From JAHBXE01 sp044222195 (GTDB taxonomy: Bacteria; Planctomycetota; Phycisphaerae; Phycisphaerales; UBA1924): DNA of 64,000 nucleotides. Where the stretch lies: the NCBI GenBank assembly GCA_044222195.1, contig JBGANS010000006.1:186001-250000 (forward strand), given 5' to 3'. Made by a program: the position numbers and the translations under genes. The notes beneath the pieces are model-generated. The model was given only the letters and a program-made list of their open reading frames with translations. It searched no databases and was not told the DNA's origin. Below, in pieces: positions 52,987 to 62,356 of the stretch (within the stretch, counting starts at the first letter, position 1; each line of letters begins with the position of its first letter).

Positions 52987-54333
52987 ATGAATCAGGAAGC
53001 GCCCGCCCCTCAGTTTGACCCCAGTTCGCCCTTCCATACCCGTCCAAAGCTCCGGCCGATCCGGGGCTTTCCGGTCGAGAGCGAAGGGCGAAAGATGCTC
53101 GGGGTCTCGGATTCCCGGCAGATTTCCGACCGGATGGTGGTTGTCCCCTTCGAGTTCGGCGGCGTGATGCCCTTGATCGACGGCACGCGCGGAATCGAGG
53201 AAATCGCTGAGACGTTCGGGCAAGGGTTGGGAGTCGAGCACGTCGAAGGGCTCATCGCGCAGCTCGATCATGCGGGTCTGCTCGTCAGCCCCGTCTCGGA
53301 CGCGATGATCGCGCAAATGAAAGCCGAGTTTGATGCGGCCGAGACTCTCCCGCCGGCGGCCACGGCCGCACTGACGGATCTCCTGGTGTCGCGTCGGGTC
53401 GGGGAGGAAGCGACGCAGGAACAGAAGGACTCGCTGGCGGCCGAGGTGCTCCGCGAAGCGCTGGACGGCTGGATCGCGCAGGCGCTTGAAAAGGAGCCGG
53501 ACAAGAAGCTGACGGCCCTGCCGAGGGCGATCATGGTGCCGCACCTGGACTATCCGCGCGGGGGGCTTTCCTACGCCGTGGTGTGGGGGAAGCTGCGCGG
53601 CGTGGCGCGTCCGGACCGGATTGTGATCCTCGGGACCAATCACTTCGGTGCGGGGACCGGCGTCACGATCTGCGACAAGGGGTACGAGACGGCGCTGGGC
53701 ACCAGCCCGGTCGACACGGCCTTTCTGGCGGCGCTTCGCAACCGGCTGGGTCCCGAAGGCGCCGCGCGCGCGATGGAGCACCGCCTCGACCACGAGCGGG
53801 AGCATTCGATCGAACTGCAAGTGCCGTGGATCCAGCACTGCCTGGGCCCGGATGCGCAGGGCCGGCACATCCCGGTGCTGGGGATCCTCGTCCATGACCC
53901 GCTCGTGAACCAGGGTGAGTCGTACGACGGCAAGGGGCTTGGTCTGAGCCCGTTTGTCGAAGCGCTTCGGCTCGCCATGAGTGATGTCGGCGGCACGACG
54001 CTCATCGTCGCATCGGCGGACCTGAGCCACACCGGGCCGATGTTCGGAGACCGCGTCGTTCTTCAAGGGGAAGAGGCGGTGGTTCGGCAGTTCCGCGGGC
54101 GGGTCACGGCGCACGATCAGGCCATGCTCAAACTCATCGGCGAGGCGAAGGCCGACGACCTGATCACGGCGATGTCGTGGCAGCAGAACCCCACGCGCTG
54201 GTGTTCCATCGGCAACATCGTCGCAACGATGAAGACCATCAGGCCCAGTACCGTCCGGGTGCTGCGCTATTCGGTCGCGATCGATCCCGAAGGGATGGCC
54301 ATGGTGACGTGCGCCGGCGCGATCATGGATTAG
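52987..54333 (+). CDS. MEMO-family protein (AmmeMemoRadiSam protein B) with N-terminal domain
   Basis: 448 residues. The MEMO domain (~residues 175-448) retains all putative metal ligands: VPHLDYPRGG (His186), LGTNH (His219), ADLSHTG (Asp/His348) and RWCSIGNI (Cys406). EHSIELQVPWIQ is the central family motif. Residues ~20-110 are a separate module (LRPIRGFPVE..., GGVMPLIDGTRGIEEIAE, LIAQLDHAGLLVS) that resembles a PqqD/winged-helix domain. Other AmmeMemoRadiSam partners (AMMECR1 and radical SAM) are not in the window. Ends with an 11-bp overlap into the convergent TPR-GT gene. Confidence 0.88.
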   Translation: MNQEAPAPQFDPSSPFHTRPKLRPIRGFPVESEGRKMLGVSDSRQISDRMVVVPFEFGGVMPLIDGTRGIEEIAETFGQGLGVEHVEGLIAQLDHAGLLVSPVSDAMIAQMKAEFDAAETLPPAATAALTDLLVSRRVGEEATQEQKDSLAAEVLREALDGWIAQALEKEPDKKLTALPRAIMVPHLDYPRGGLSYAVVWGKLRGVARPDRIVILGTNHFGAGTGVTICDKGYETALGTSPVDTAFLAALRNRLGPEGAARAMEHRLDHEREHSIELQVPWIQHCLGPDAQGRHIPVLGILVHDPLVNQGESYDGKGLGLSPFVEALRLAMSDVGGTTLIVASADLSHTGPMFGDRVVLQGEEAVVRQFRGRVTAHDQAMLKLIGEAKADDLITAMSWQQNPTRWCSIGNIVATMKTIRPSTVRVLRYSVAIDPEGMAMVTCAGAIMD

Positions 54334-56083
54334 CGGCGCACCACCGGGACCACATGTTTGACAACGCGGCATCGACGGCGGCGCTGAGCCCGCGGCCGTC
54401 GCACAGCGGGGATGAGCGGATCTGCTCTCGGAGGCCCGCGCCCAGGGCGCGCCGGCGAGGCGCATCGCCGGCGAGATCCGCAGCAACTCGCACGTAGTCG
54501 GCATCGGTCGAAGCGACCAGGGCGTCCAGCCCCGCCGCGTGCAGCAGGCTGGCGCCGACGCGCCCGGCGTGCGTGCGGCCGCGAAGTGTGACCACGGGGA
54601 CGCCCATCCAGAGCGCCTCGCAGGTGGTGGTGGTGCCGCCGTAGGGAGCGGTGTCCAGGGCGATATCGATGCTGTTGTAGGCCGCCAGATGGTTCGCTTT
54701 GTTCGACTCGAAGGGGCGGAGGTCGAGCCGTTCGGGGTCGAGGCCGGCGGCTGAGAACTGACTCCGCATCGACTCCTGGGCGAGGTGGCTGCCGAGTCCT
54801 TTGGACTTCAGGATCAGCCGCGAACCGGGTACAGCGTTGAGCACGCCGGCCCACAGGCGCGCGGTCGCGTGCGAGACCTTGGCGAGGTTGTTGAAGGAAC
54901 CGAAGGTGATCCCCGCGGTGGGCCGCCGCACCGGTGGGGCGCGGTCGGGAGGAGTGAACGCCACAAAGCACCGCGGCAGACGGCAGAGCGCTTCGACCGA
55001 ATACTCCTCAGCGCCGGGCGGATCGGTCAGGTCGTCCACGATCCGATAGTCGACGGCGCTCAAGCCAAGAGTCGCCGGGTAGCCGAGGTAGGTCACCTGG
55101 ATCGGGGCCGGTTTCATCGCGAGCACGCCGAGCCGGCTGTACGCGGTCAGGCCTGCCAGATCGACGAGTATGTCAATCTGGTCCGAGCGGATGAGCTCCG
55201 CGAGCGACGGACCGCTGACGCCGGCGGCATCCCGCCAGGTGACGTTCATGGCTCGGAATCGTTCGGTCTCGCTGTCGGGATGCGGCGATGTGAAGTAGCA
55301 GAACAGGTCGAATCGCGAGCGGTCGGCGAACCTGATGACGGGCTCGATGAAGTACGCGACGGAATGCTCGCGAAAGTCAGGTGACATGTAGCCGACACGG
55401 ATGCGGCGGTGGGGGTCCCGGGGCGCGGCCCAGTCGCTTGGCCCTCGCTGAAACCGGCTCTCGTGGGCCGCGCCGAAGGCCCGGTGAGCGTCGACAATGG
55501 CCCGTGCGTCCGCCGAGCAGTAGTTGAGCTTCATCGCGATGGCCTGAAGGAGAGCCGGTTCGGACGGGGCCCGTTCCAATCCTTCGCGCAGCACGGCGAC
55601 GGATTCGTCGGACTGCCCGACGTCGGACAGGAGCGAACCAAGGGCCAGCATCAGCGACGGGTGGCCGGGGAAGGCCTTGAGCGCTTCGCCGATGACCTCG
55701 AAACTCTGGTCATGATCTCCGCGAGCGCGGAGGAGTTGCAGAAGGGAAAGTGTCGCGTCGAGCTCCGGCCGCATGCGAACGAGCCGGCGGAACGCATCGA
55801 TCGCCTCGTTCTGCCGGCCCGAGCGAACCAGCGCCCAGCCAAGGGCCCGCCAGGATGCGGGCTCGTCGGGAGCCGCCTCTGCGGTTCGTTCGGCCCAGGA
55901 TGCGGCTTCCGCGGCCCGACCGGTGTTCAGGAGCACTTGGACCAGCATTTCCCCTAGTTCGGCATCACCGGGGGACCGCTGCGCGTGGTGGGTGAGGAGT
56001 TCGATCGCTTCTGCAGTCTCGCCGGCAGTCAGTAGCGCCCTGGCGCTCGCGGCGATCGAACCTGAAGCGCCGTGTTCCGTCAT
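54323..56083 (-). CDS. TPR protein with GT41 (O-GlcNAc-transferase/SPINDLY-like) domain
   Basis: 586 residues from ATG 56083. Residues ~1-205 are tetratricopeptide repeats (alternating SWAERTAEAAPDEPASW-type helices). The GT41 domain follows: RVGYMSPDFREHSVAYF (with the conserved histidine), QVTYLGYPATLG, FGSFNNLAKVSHAT (catalytic-site lysine) and DTAPYGGTTTTCEALWMGVPVV. This family transfers sugars to proteins, or in bacteria sometimes to glycans. It lacks a signal peptide, so it acts in the cytoplasm. Substrates cannot be deduced; a surface-protein target would fit the neighbourhood. Confidence 0.9.
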   Translation of the reverse strand: MTEHGASGSIAASARALLTAGETAEAIELLTHHAQRSPGDAELGEMLVQVLLNTGRAAEAASWAERTAEAAPDEPASWRALGWALVRSGRQNEAIDAFRRLVRMRPELDATLSLLQLLRARGDHDQSFEVIGEALKAFPGHPSLMLALGSLLSDVGQSDESVAVLREGLERAPSEPALLQAIAMKLNYCSADARAIVDAHRAFGAAHESRFQRGPSDWAAPRDPHRRIRVGYMSPDFREHSVAYFIEPVIRFADRSRFDLFCYFTSPHPDSETERFRAMNVTWRDAAGVSGPSLAELIRSDQIDILVDLAGLTAYSRLGVLAMKPAPIQVTYLGYPATLGLSAVDYRIVDDLTDPPGAEEYSVEALCRLPRCFVAFTPPDRAPPVRRPTAGITFGSFNNLAKVSHATARLWAGVLNAVPGSRLILKSKGLGSHLAQESMRSQFSAAGLDPERLDLRPFESNKANHLAAYNSIDIALDTAPYGGTTTTCEALWMGVPVVTLRGRTHAGRVGASLLHAAGLDALVASTDADYVRVAADLAGDAPRRRALGAGLREQIRSSPLCDGRGLSAAVDAALSNMWSRWCAANP

Positions 56084-56344
56084 GGGCCGAGTATACGAAC
56101 GGGCACGCACTTGACCTCGGGCTCGCCCGAAGTAACACGGGTGTAACAGCCCGCGTGTCGGGAGAGTGCCCAGGAACTGAATTTCGCCGATTTCCGTATG
56201 TCCCAGGTGTCGAGCGTGCGCATTGTCGGCTCATGAGGCTGACGGGGCGACTCGCTTGCTGTAGGATTGCCGCCCCCGGGTGCCGCCCACAGGCGGCCCC
56301 CCGGCACCACCCCCGGCCCGGCCGGGACCTTGCAAGGGAAAGCC

Positions 56345-58387
56345 ATGCCTTCATCGAGTATTTGCTGGGGAATCGAGATCGGTGCTGGTTCGATCAAGGG
56401 TCTGAAGCTCGAGGCCGCGGGCGACGGGGTCCGTGTGCTGGACTTCATCCACGTGCCCCACAAGGCGGTGCTATCGACGCCGGGGATTGACCAGAATGAC
56501 GCCTTGCGCGTGGGACTGGGAGCGTTCGCGAGCCAGGTCGACCTCGGCAATGCGAGCGTGGCGATCTCGGTGCCGGGGCACTCGGCCTTTGCGCGGTTCG
56601 CGAAGCTTCCGCCCGTGGAGCCCAAGAAGGTTCCCGACATCGTGAAGTTCGAAGCCGTGCAGCAGATCCCATTCCCGATCGAGCAGGTCGAGTGGGACTA
56701 CCAGACGTTCAAGAGCGACGATTCGCCGGATATCGAGGTCGGCATCTTCGCGATCACCCGCGACCGAATCATGGAACGCCTCACGATGTACGAGGACGTC
56801 GGCATCACGCCCGACTGCGTGACGCTCTCGCCGGTCGCGGCGTACAACGCCCTCGCGTTTGATCTCTCGTTCACCGAGAAGACGCCGGGGACGATCATCC
56901 TCGACATCGGCACGACATCCACGGACCTGATCATCGCCGAGGCCGGTCGAGTGTGGATCCGCACGTTCCCCATCGGTGGGCACCACTTCACCGAGGCCCT
57001 CGTCAACGCATTCCAGCTCAGCTACCCCAAGGCCGAGAAGCTCAAGCGGGAGGCGGAAAGCAGCAAGCACGCGAGGCACATCTTCCAGGCGATGCGGCCG
57101 ATTTTCGGCGATCTCGCCCAGGACGTTCAGCGGTCGATCGGCTACTACCAATCACTCCACAAGGATGCGAAGCTGGAGCGGCTCATCGGCCTTGGTTCGA
57201 CGTTCCGCCTTCCGGGCCTGCGGAAGTACCTGCGGCAGCAGGTGCAGATGGATGTATTCCGCCTGGAGCAGTTCAAGCGATTGAGCCTCGAAGGGCCGCG
57301 GGCCGGCGAGTTCCAGGCCCAGACGCTGCAGTTCGCGACGGCGTTTGGTCTGGCGCTCCAGGGCCTGGGCATGGCCACTCTGGAGGCGAACCTGATGCCC
57401 TCGACCGTCATCAAGACGGCGATGTGGCAGAGGAAGGTCAAGTGGTTCGGGATTGCGGCGGGCGTCGCGGTCGCCGCCGGCGCGGCGATGTTTGTCCGAC
57501 CGTTCATTGACAACACCGCCGTGGCCGAGAATCCGCCGCCGAAGGAAATCGCCGATGCGATTTCGCAGGTGACGACGCTCAAGACCGAGGCACAGGACCT
57601 GCTGCAGGCGGGCCAGGAAGACGCCGTCGCGGGCCAGGTGCTGAACCTGCTCGAGGGCCGGCGCCTACACGCGATGATTGTGAACGACCTGGGGTTGATG
57701 CTCAAGGCAGCCCAGGAAAAGTCGCCCGGCAAGAACGGCGAACCCGTATTTGTCGTCAAGTCGTTCAAGACGCAGTTCTCGCCGCCCGTGGACCCCTCGG
57801 CCGATCCCAACTACCAGCCTCCAACCGACGGCTCGACACCTCCGCCGCCGAGGCCCAAGATCTCCGTCACGCTGGAAGTCAGCACCAGTGCCGCGGCGAC
57901 GCAGGCCGAAGCCCAGAAGCTCGCGATCAGCACGATTGACACGTGGCTGAGGGCGAACGCGAAACGGCCGGATGTCCCGTACGAAATCGTGGTCGGTTCG
58001 AATCCGTCGCGAGTGTCGGGCACTGCGGGAGGAGCGACGGGGTCGGAGACTCCGGCGATTCCGACCACGCTCACGGGCGGGCCTTCGGAAACGATGCGGC
58101 AGGACATGGGCCGCTTTGCTCCTCAGAGTGGTGGTCGCGGTCGGATGTCCGGAGCCGTTGGTGACGAGGGTGGCCGAACCCCTCCCGCGTCGTTTGATCC
58201 CGGGACCCCGGGCCAGCCACAAACACCTGACGCGTCCGTGACCGCCGCGCTTGAGTACATCACCCGCACGGCCCCGATCCCCGCACCCGCGGCGGTTCCG
58301 GCGGGAACGACGATCACGAGCTTCTTGGTGACGTGGGACAACATGATCAACCCGCCCGAGCCCAAGCCCGAGGGAGAAACCAAGTGA
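56345..58387 (+). CDS. PilM-like actin-fold protein fused to membrane/periplasmic region
   Basis: 680 residues, ATG 56345 with AAGGGA upstream. Residues ~1-365 are a PilM domain: WGIEIGAGSIKGLKLE at the start, ILDIGTTSTDLIIAEAGR (ATP-binding fold) and GLGSTFRLPGLRKYL. A membrane helix follows (~368-388), then a periplasmic portion of ~290 residues with proline-rich linkers. In typical operons PilM is cytoplasmic and PilN supplies the single-helix partner, so this looks like a PilM-PilN fusion. It belongs to the inner-membrane platform of type IV pili or type II secretion. Confidence 0.88.
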   Translation: MPSSSICWGIEIGAGSIKGLKLEAAGDGVRVLDFIHVPHKAVLSTPGIDQNDALRVGLGAFASQVDLGNASVAISVPGHSAFARFAKLPPVEPKKVPDIVKFEAVQQIPFPIEQVEWDYQTFKSDDSPDIEVGIFAITRDRIMERLTMYEDVGITPDCVTLSPVAAYNALAFDLSFTEKTPGTIILDIGTTSTDLIIAEAGRVWIRTFPIGGHHFTEALVNAFQLSYPKAEKLKREAESSKHARHIFQAMRPIFGDLAQDVQRSIGYYQSLHKDAKLERLIGLGSTFRLPGLRKYLRQQVQMDVFRLEQFKRLSLEGPRAGEFQAQTLQFATAFGLALQGLGMATLEANLMPSTVIKTAMWQRKVKWFGIAAGVAVAAGAAMFVRPFIDNTAVAENPPPKEIADAISQVTTLKTEAQDLLQAGQEDAVAGQVLNLLEGRRLHAMIVNDLGLMLKAAQEKSPGKNGEPVFVVKSFKTQFSPPVDPSADPNYQPPTDGSTPPPPRPKISVTLEVSTSAAATQAEAQKLAISTIDTWLRANAKRPDVPYEIVVGSNPSRVSGTAGGATGSETPAIPTTLTGGPSETMRQDMGRFAPQSGGRGRMSGAVGDEGGRTPPASFDPGTPGQPQTPDASVTAALEYITRTAPIPAPAAVPAGTTITSFLVTWDNMINPPEPKPEGETK

Positions 58388-59721
58388 AGAACATTCTTCC
58401 ATGGATCAAGTCGAACACGGCGATCGTCGTGCTGTCGGCCTTGATCCTTCTCATCCTGCCCGCGGCGTTCGTCGGCAGTTCGATGTGGAACTCGAAGATA
58501 CGCAAGAATCGCGAGAAGACCGTGACGGCGGCGATGTCGCAGCTGGATGCGGCGAAGGTGACATACACCACGCCTCCGGCGGTACCGGGTGGCAAGCCGA
58601 TCGAGTTCCCGTGGCCGGCGCCGAACAAGGTGGCGACCGACCACTTCCGGCAGCTGCGGACGATGATCGACGGCGCCGTGAAGCAGATCCACGTGGAGGC
58701 CGAGGCGATCAACAAGCAGGGGCACGAGCCGCTGCTTGACGGGGTCTTCCCCAAGCCGGCAAGCGCCGCGCGGACGCTGGAGTTCACGGAACTGCTGGTG
58801 ACCAAGAGCGACAAACAGTCCGCGTACCAGAAGCTGCTCGACAGCATCAAGGCCGGCCCCGCGGCCGATCCTGTGAAAGTCAAAGATGTCCTGCGCGAAG
58901 CCGACACGCAGGCGATGGACAAGCTCAAGGCCGAGCGCAACACGGACAAGATGACCGAGGAAGAGTACAAGGCGCACCTCGACCGCCTGGTGAAGCTCCG
59001 CATCGGGCAGTACAAGGAGCACGCGAAGTCGATTTCGGTGTACGCAACGACGGATTGCCTGCCCGCGGGCGTGCCCAAGGTGATCCCGCCGGAACCGCCC
59101 GCGGTGACGGACTGCTGGAAGTGGCAGGAGGACTACTGGGCGGTGCGAGACCTGCTGACGGCGGTGAAAGAAGCGAACCTGGTCGACGGGAAGTCGGTCG
59201 GCGTCGACCGCTCCGTCGTCAAGCGAATCGAGCAGCTGACGCTCTACCCGCTGGAATATTCGATGGACACGGTGACGGGCCGCAAGAACAGCCCGACCAA
59301 CTCCGTGTACGAGGTTCGGTATGCGACGATGGTCGTGGTGGTGTCGTCGAGCCGCTTGCCGCAGTTCATCAACGCGATTTCGCGTACCAACTTCATGTCG
59401 GTGGTGGATGTCGACCTCATTGATGTCGACACCAGCAAGGATCTCGACCGCGGGTATTACTACGGCGATGAGCATGTCGTGCAGGCCACGGTCATGGTGG
59501 AGACCATCTGGCTCAAGAGCTGGACCTCGGCCCTGATTCCCGAAGAGGAGAAGAAGCGTCGCGAATCGGTCGGCGAGGAGACAGCGGCCGCGCCCGCGGC
59601 GCCGTTGGCACCTCGGGCTGCCCCGCGAGCGCCCGACGAGGATTCAGGCGCCAAGCCCAAGGCCGGCGCCAAGGGCCCCCGAAGCACCAAGCGTCCCGGA
59701 GCCAAGAAGGGCGGCGACTAA
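58384..59721 (+). CDS. Inner-membrane protein in PilO position
   Basis: 445 residues from GTG 58384, which overlaps the pilM stop. One N-terminal membrane helix (IVVLSALILLILPAAFVG) is followed by a large periplasmic alpha/beta portion and a Lys/Ala/Pro-rich tail. Order and topology fit PilO, the partner of PilN in type IV pilus platforms, though it is twice as long as usual PilO and has no recognised motif. Assignment rests on context. Confidence 0.65.
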   Translation: MKNILPWIKSNTAIVVLSALILLILPAAFVGSSMWNSKIRKNREKTVTAAMSQLDAAKVTYTTPPAVPGGKPIEFPWPAPNKVATDHFRQLRTMIDGAVKQIHVEAEAINKQGHEPLLDGVFPKPASAARTLEFTELLVTKSDKQSAYQKLLDSIKAGPAADPVKVKDVLREADTQAMDKLKAERNTDKMTEEEYKAHLDRLVKLRIGQYKEHAKSISVYATTDCLPAGVPKVIPPEPPAVTDCWKWQEDYWAVRDLLTAVKEANLVDGKSVGVDRSVVKRIEQLTLYPLEYSMDTVTGRKNSPTNSVYEVRYATMVVVVSSSRLPQFINAISRTNFMSVVDVDLIDVDTSKDLDRGYYYGDEHVVQATVMVETIWLKSWTSALIPEEEKKRRESVGEETAAAPAAPLAPRAAPRAPDEDSGAKPKAGAKGPRSTKRPGAKKGGD

Positions 59722-59759
59722 CGCGCAATTTCCCGCGATCCGCGGGCAAGGTGAGAACT

Positions 59760-60629
59760 ATGAAACTCAAAGGCATCAGTTTCTTCGAACAGCACGTGGA
59801 AAAGATCGTTCTCGGAGCGGTCTCCGTGGTGTTCCTTGGCGTCGTCGCCATGCAGTTCCTGTACGAGCCCAACACCATCAAGGTGGGGTCGGCGCAGGCG
59901 GTTCCCCCGGGGCGTGCGTTCGAGCCCGTCGCCGACAAAGCCAGGGTGATCAGCAGCAAGCTCAAGGCCGAGGCGGATGTGCTGAATCTCCCGGCGATTC
60001 CCAAGATCGACCTGGTGCAGGACTTCAAGCGCCGGCACGAAGGCGCGGTGGCGCCGGCCGCCACGATCGTTTCCCTCGGCAAGGGCGTGGATGTGCAGGG
60101 CACGGTGGAAACTCAGGCGATCGCCGTGGGCGGTCAGCACTTCGCCACGCTCTCGATCGCCGCGCCGACGACCCCGGTCGCGTATTGCTACCGCAATACC
60201 TTCGACCCGACCGAGGCTCACTTCAGCCCGGACTTGGCCAAGCTCCTCCCTCCCGAGCAGCCGATGGACAAAGCCTCGGTGACGGTGCAGGCGACGTTCG
60301 ATGGAACAGCGCTCAAGGCCGCGTTGCTCGGTGCAAAGGGCGAAGGAGTTCCCTACCCGGCTACATGGTGGCGTGAATCGATGGAGTTGCTCGGCGTCAA
60401 GGTCGAGCGTCAGGAGCAGGCTTCCGATGGCCAGTGGCTGGCCGCGCAGGATGTGGCTCCCGCGCCCGGCCGGGGAATTCCGGACCTGGTCAAGAACGTC
60501 CACGGCGCGGCGGACATCGCCGACCTCGCGGGCGCGGCTCGCGGCGCGGCGGACATGCTGCTGCGGCCGACTTCGCGTGATCGCGGGTTCGCCGTGGAAG
60601 CCGCCGGCGGAAGCGTCGAAGGCCGGTGA
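59760..60629 (+). CDS. Pilus-operon membrane protein, 5' part before apparent frameshift
   Basis: 289 residues from ATG 59760 with AAGG upstream. One membrane helix (~residues 17-35, KIVLGAVSVVFLGVVAMQFL) is followed by periplasmic sequence. Up to ~60565 third codon positions are almost all G/C. After that they are not, and the end (TSRDRGFAVEAAGGSVEGR) looks like out-of-frame reading. The frame +1 continues the protein at once. The true product is probably one protein of about 720 residues. A separate short protein is the alternative. Confidence 0.7.
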   Translation: MKLKGISFFEQHVEKIVLGAVSVVFLGVVAMQFLYEPNTIKVGSAQAVPPGRAFEPVADKARVISSKLKAEADVLNLPAIPKIDLVQDFKRRHEGAVAPAATIVSLGKGVDVQGTVETQAIAVGGQHFATLSIAAPTTPVAYCYRNTFDPTEAHFSPDLAKLLPPEQPMDKASVTVQATFDGTALKAALLGAKGEGVPYPATWWRESMELLGVKVERQEQASDGQWLAAQDVAPAPGRGIPDLVKNVHGAADIADLAGAARGAADMLLRPTSRDRGFAVEAAGGSVEGR

Positions 60630-61920
60630 CGTGGGCAAGACCGCCGAGATCAAGAAGCTGGTGACCGATCGCGCCACGCTCTTGAAGGAGCAAGAGTCGA
60701 TCAAGAAGCTGCTCGAAACTGCGGGCGCGCCCCCTGTACGCAGGAACGAAGGCGGCGCCGGCGGTGGTGGCGGCGGCAAGGGTGGCGGCGGCGCAACGGC
60801 CCCACAAGGGCCCGCGGCCGATCCCGACAAAGAGCAAAAGAAGACGGAAGAAAAACTCCGTCCAATCCGCGAGCGACTGAAGAAAAATGAAGAAAAAGTC
60901 GCCAAGAACGAGGAGGATCTCAAGCTCCTTGGGGCTGATACGTCGGGGAATCCGCTCCCGGCGGAACCGGCCGCGGCGGGCGCGCCGGCCAAGGTGGTCA
61001 AGCCGCTGCTGGAGAATCCGGAGATCAATGTGTGGGCTCACGACTTGACGGTCACGCCCGGGAAAACGTATCGCTATCGCGTCAAGGTGCTGGCGATCAA
61101 TCCGGCGTTTGGCCGCAACGCAGGGCTGCAGGCCGATCAGCAGGACCTGGCAAAGTCGCCGATGATTGAGAGCCAGGCGTCGGAATGGACTGAGCCGGTG
61201 AACGTTCTGGCGGACAAGTACTACTACATCACAAGCGCGACCGAAGCTGATCAGCAGGGCCCCGCCCGCGCGCGAGCGGATCTGTACCAGTTTTTCTATG
61301 GGTACTACCGGCTGTGCCAGGTGTACCTTGAGCCCGGCGATGTTCTGGCTGGAAACGTGAAGCTTCCGGAAGCGGCCAAGCTGCCGATCTACGACCTCAA
61401 GAAGCTGGCCGCGGCGGAGCCTGGTCAGCAGCAGCCCGTTCAGGATCCGGGCCGGAATCCGGGAATCCCGGCTCCACTGGGACCGGGCGGCGGCAAGGGA
61501 GGCGGGCAAGTGGTCAATGAGGGCGGTGGCCGCCAGGCGGCCGCGCAGCCTGACCCGAAGAAAGTGGAGCTGCCGGCGAACGCCAAGCCTTGGGCAGGTG
61601 CCGTGCGGGTGGCGTTCGACAGCTTCATGCTTGATGTGGCGAAAGTGCCCGGCGCGACGGGCAATCGCGCGCAAACCTTTCTGCGGGGCCAAGATGGGTC
61701 GATTGTGACCCGGGTGACCGCCGAGGAAGAGAAGTCGGACACCTATCGGATCCTGGTGGCGTCGGCCAAGGAAGGGGACAACCAGGGGCAGCCGATCGCG
61801 CCCGCACCCGACAAAAAGCCCGAAGGAACGCCGGGTCCGGGGCCTGGCAAGGGCAATCAGCCGCCGATAGCTCCACCCCCGGGTGGCGGTGGTGGGGGAG
61901 GCGGCGGAGGCGGTGGTTGA
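60577..61920 (+). CDS. Pilus-operon protein, 3' part after apparent frameshift
   Basis: About 447 residues in the +1 frame; no good ribosome site precedes GTG 60577 or GTG 60631, which is one reason to regard it as the continuation of the previous reading frame. It contains a charged coiled coil (KKTEEKLRPIRERLKKNEEK), a fibronectin-like segment (HDLTVTPGKTYRYRVKVLAIN), several Gly/Pro-rich linkers, and ends in an uninterrupted run of twelve glycines. It has no signal peptide or membrane helix of its own. Role presumably in the periplasmic part of the pilus/secretion platform. Confidence 0.65.
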   Translation: MIAGSPWKPPAEASKAGDVGKTAEIKKLVTDRATLLKEQESIKKLLETAGAPPVRRNEGGAGGGGGGKGGGGATAPQGPAADPDKEQKKTEEKLRPIRERLKKNEEKVAKNEEDLKLLGADTSGNPLPAEPAAAGAPAKVVKPLLENPEINVWAHDLTVTPGKTYRYRVKVLAINPAFGRNAGLQADQQDLAKSPMIESQASEWTEPVNVLADKYYYITSATEADQQGPARARADLYQFFYGYYRLCQVYLEPGDVLAGNVKLPEAAKLPIYDLKKLAAAEPGQQQPVQDPGRNPGIPAPLGPGGGKGGGQVVNEGGGRQAAAQPDPKKVELPANAKPWAGAVRVAFDSFMLDVAKVPGATGNRAQTFLRGQDGSIVTRVTAEEEKSDTYRILVASAKEGDNQGQPIAPAPDKKPEGTPGPGPGKGNQPPIAPPPGGGGGGGGGGGG

Positions 61921-61940
61921 TCGAAAATCTTGACACGGCC

Positions 61941-61968
61941 TTGACCCCGTGGCGGGGGGGTCTAGACT
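61941..61968 (+). promoter_or_regulatory. Promoter of the 23S rRNA gene
   Basis: TTGACC (-35, 61941-61946), a 16-nt spacer and TAGACT (-10, 61963-61968). The region after it (CCCTCCGCGAC) is a GC-rich discriminator, as in stringently controlled rRNA promoters. The -10 overlaps a perfect palindrome GTCTAGAC, and the spacer contains CCCCG-TGG-CGGGG. Confidence 0.7.
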
Positions 61969-62356
61969 CCCTCCGCGACACGATGGATCAAGAAGTCGCT
62001 CCAAAGCCTGATAGCGGCAGCGGAACCCGAGACGAGGGTAGAACCCAAAGCTCGGTGGGCCTCTTTGACAACCGGATAGGTATTGACGTCTGCTCCAGCG
62101 TCTCCGATGGGCTTTCTCGAGGTTTTCCTTGGGCGGCCCACCGGCTCAGGACGACTGGAGCTGTGGGTCGCATGCTTCCATGGCTGCGACCCAATGTTGC
62201 AAAATGATAAACGATAGCAACGAGTGCTTAGTGGTTAATGTGATTTAGAACTGGACACCGACAGGTTCCCGACTCTTGTCAGTCAGGAACGGCTCCGGCG
62301 TGTCAGGCCCGCGGCGGGAAACCGGCGAGGGCAGGGCATGTGCGTGGCGACTGTTT
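61969..62356 (+). other. 23S rRNA leader without 16S or tRNA
   Basis: A ~390-nt untranslated leader. No 16S gene, tRNA or coding region is recognised in it. The open frame at 61917-62207 lacks support. It carries the boxA-like element at 62061. Confidence 0.6.
62061..62070 (+). promoter_or_regulatory. boxA-like antitermination element
   Basis: CTCTTTGACA followed by ACCGGATAGG resembles the boxA region of rRNA leaders (T-G-C/T-T-C-T-T-T-G-A-A-A-A). It fits transcription antitermination by Nus factors on a free-standing 23S transcript. Confidence 0.55.

Noticed and set aside
61917..62207. Short reading frame before the 23S gene
   Set aside because: It overlaps the rRNA promoter and leader and has no ribosome site or protein-like sequence.
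61970..62356. tRNA gene in the 23S leader
   Set aside because: No T-arm/anticodon pattern with matching acceptor ends could be found.
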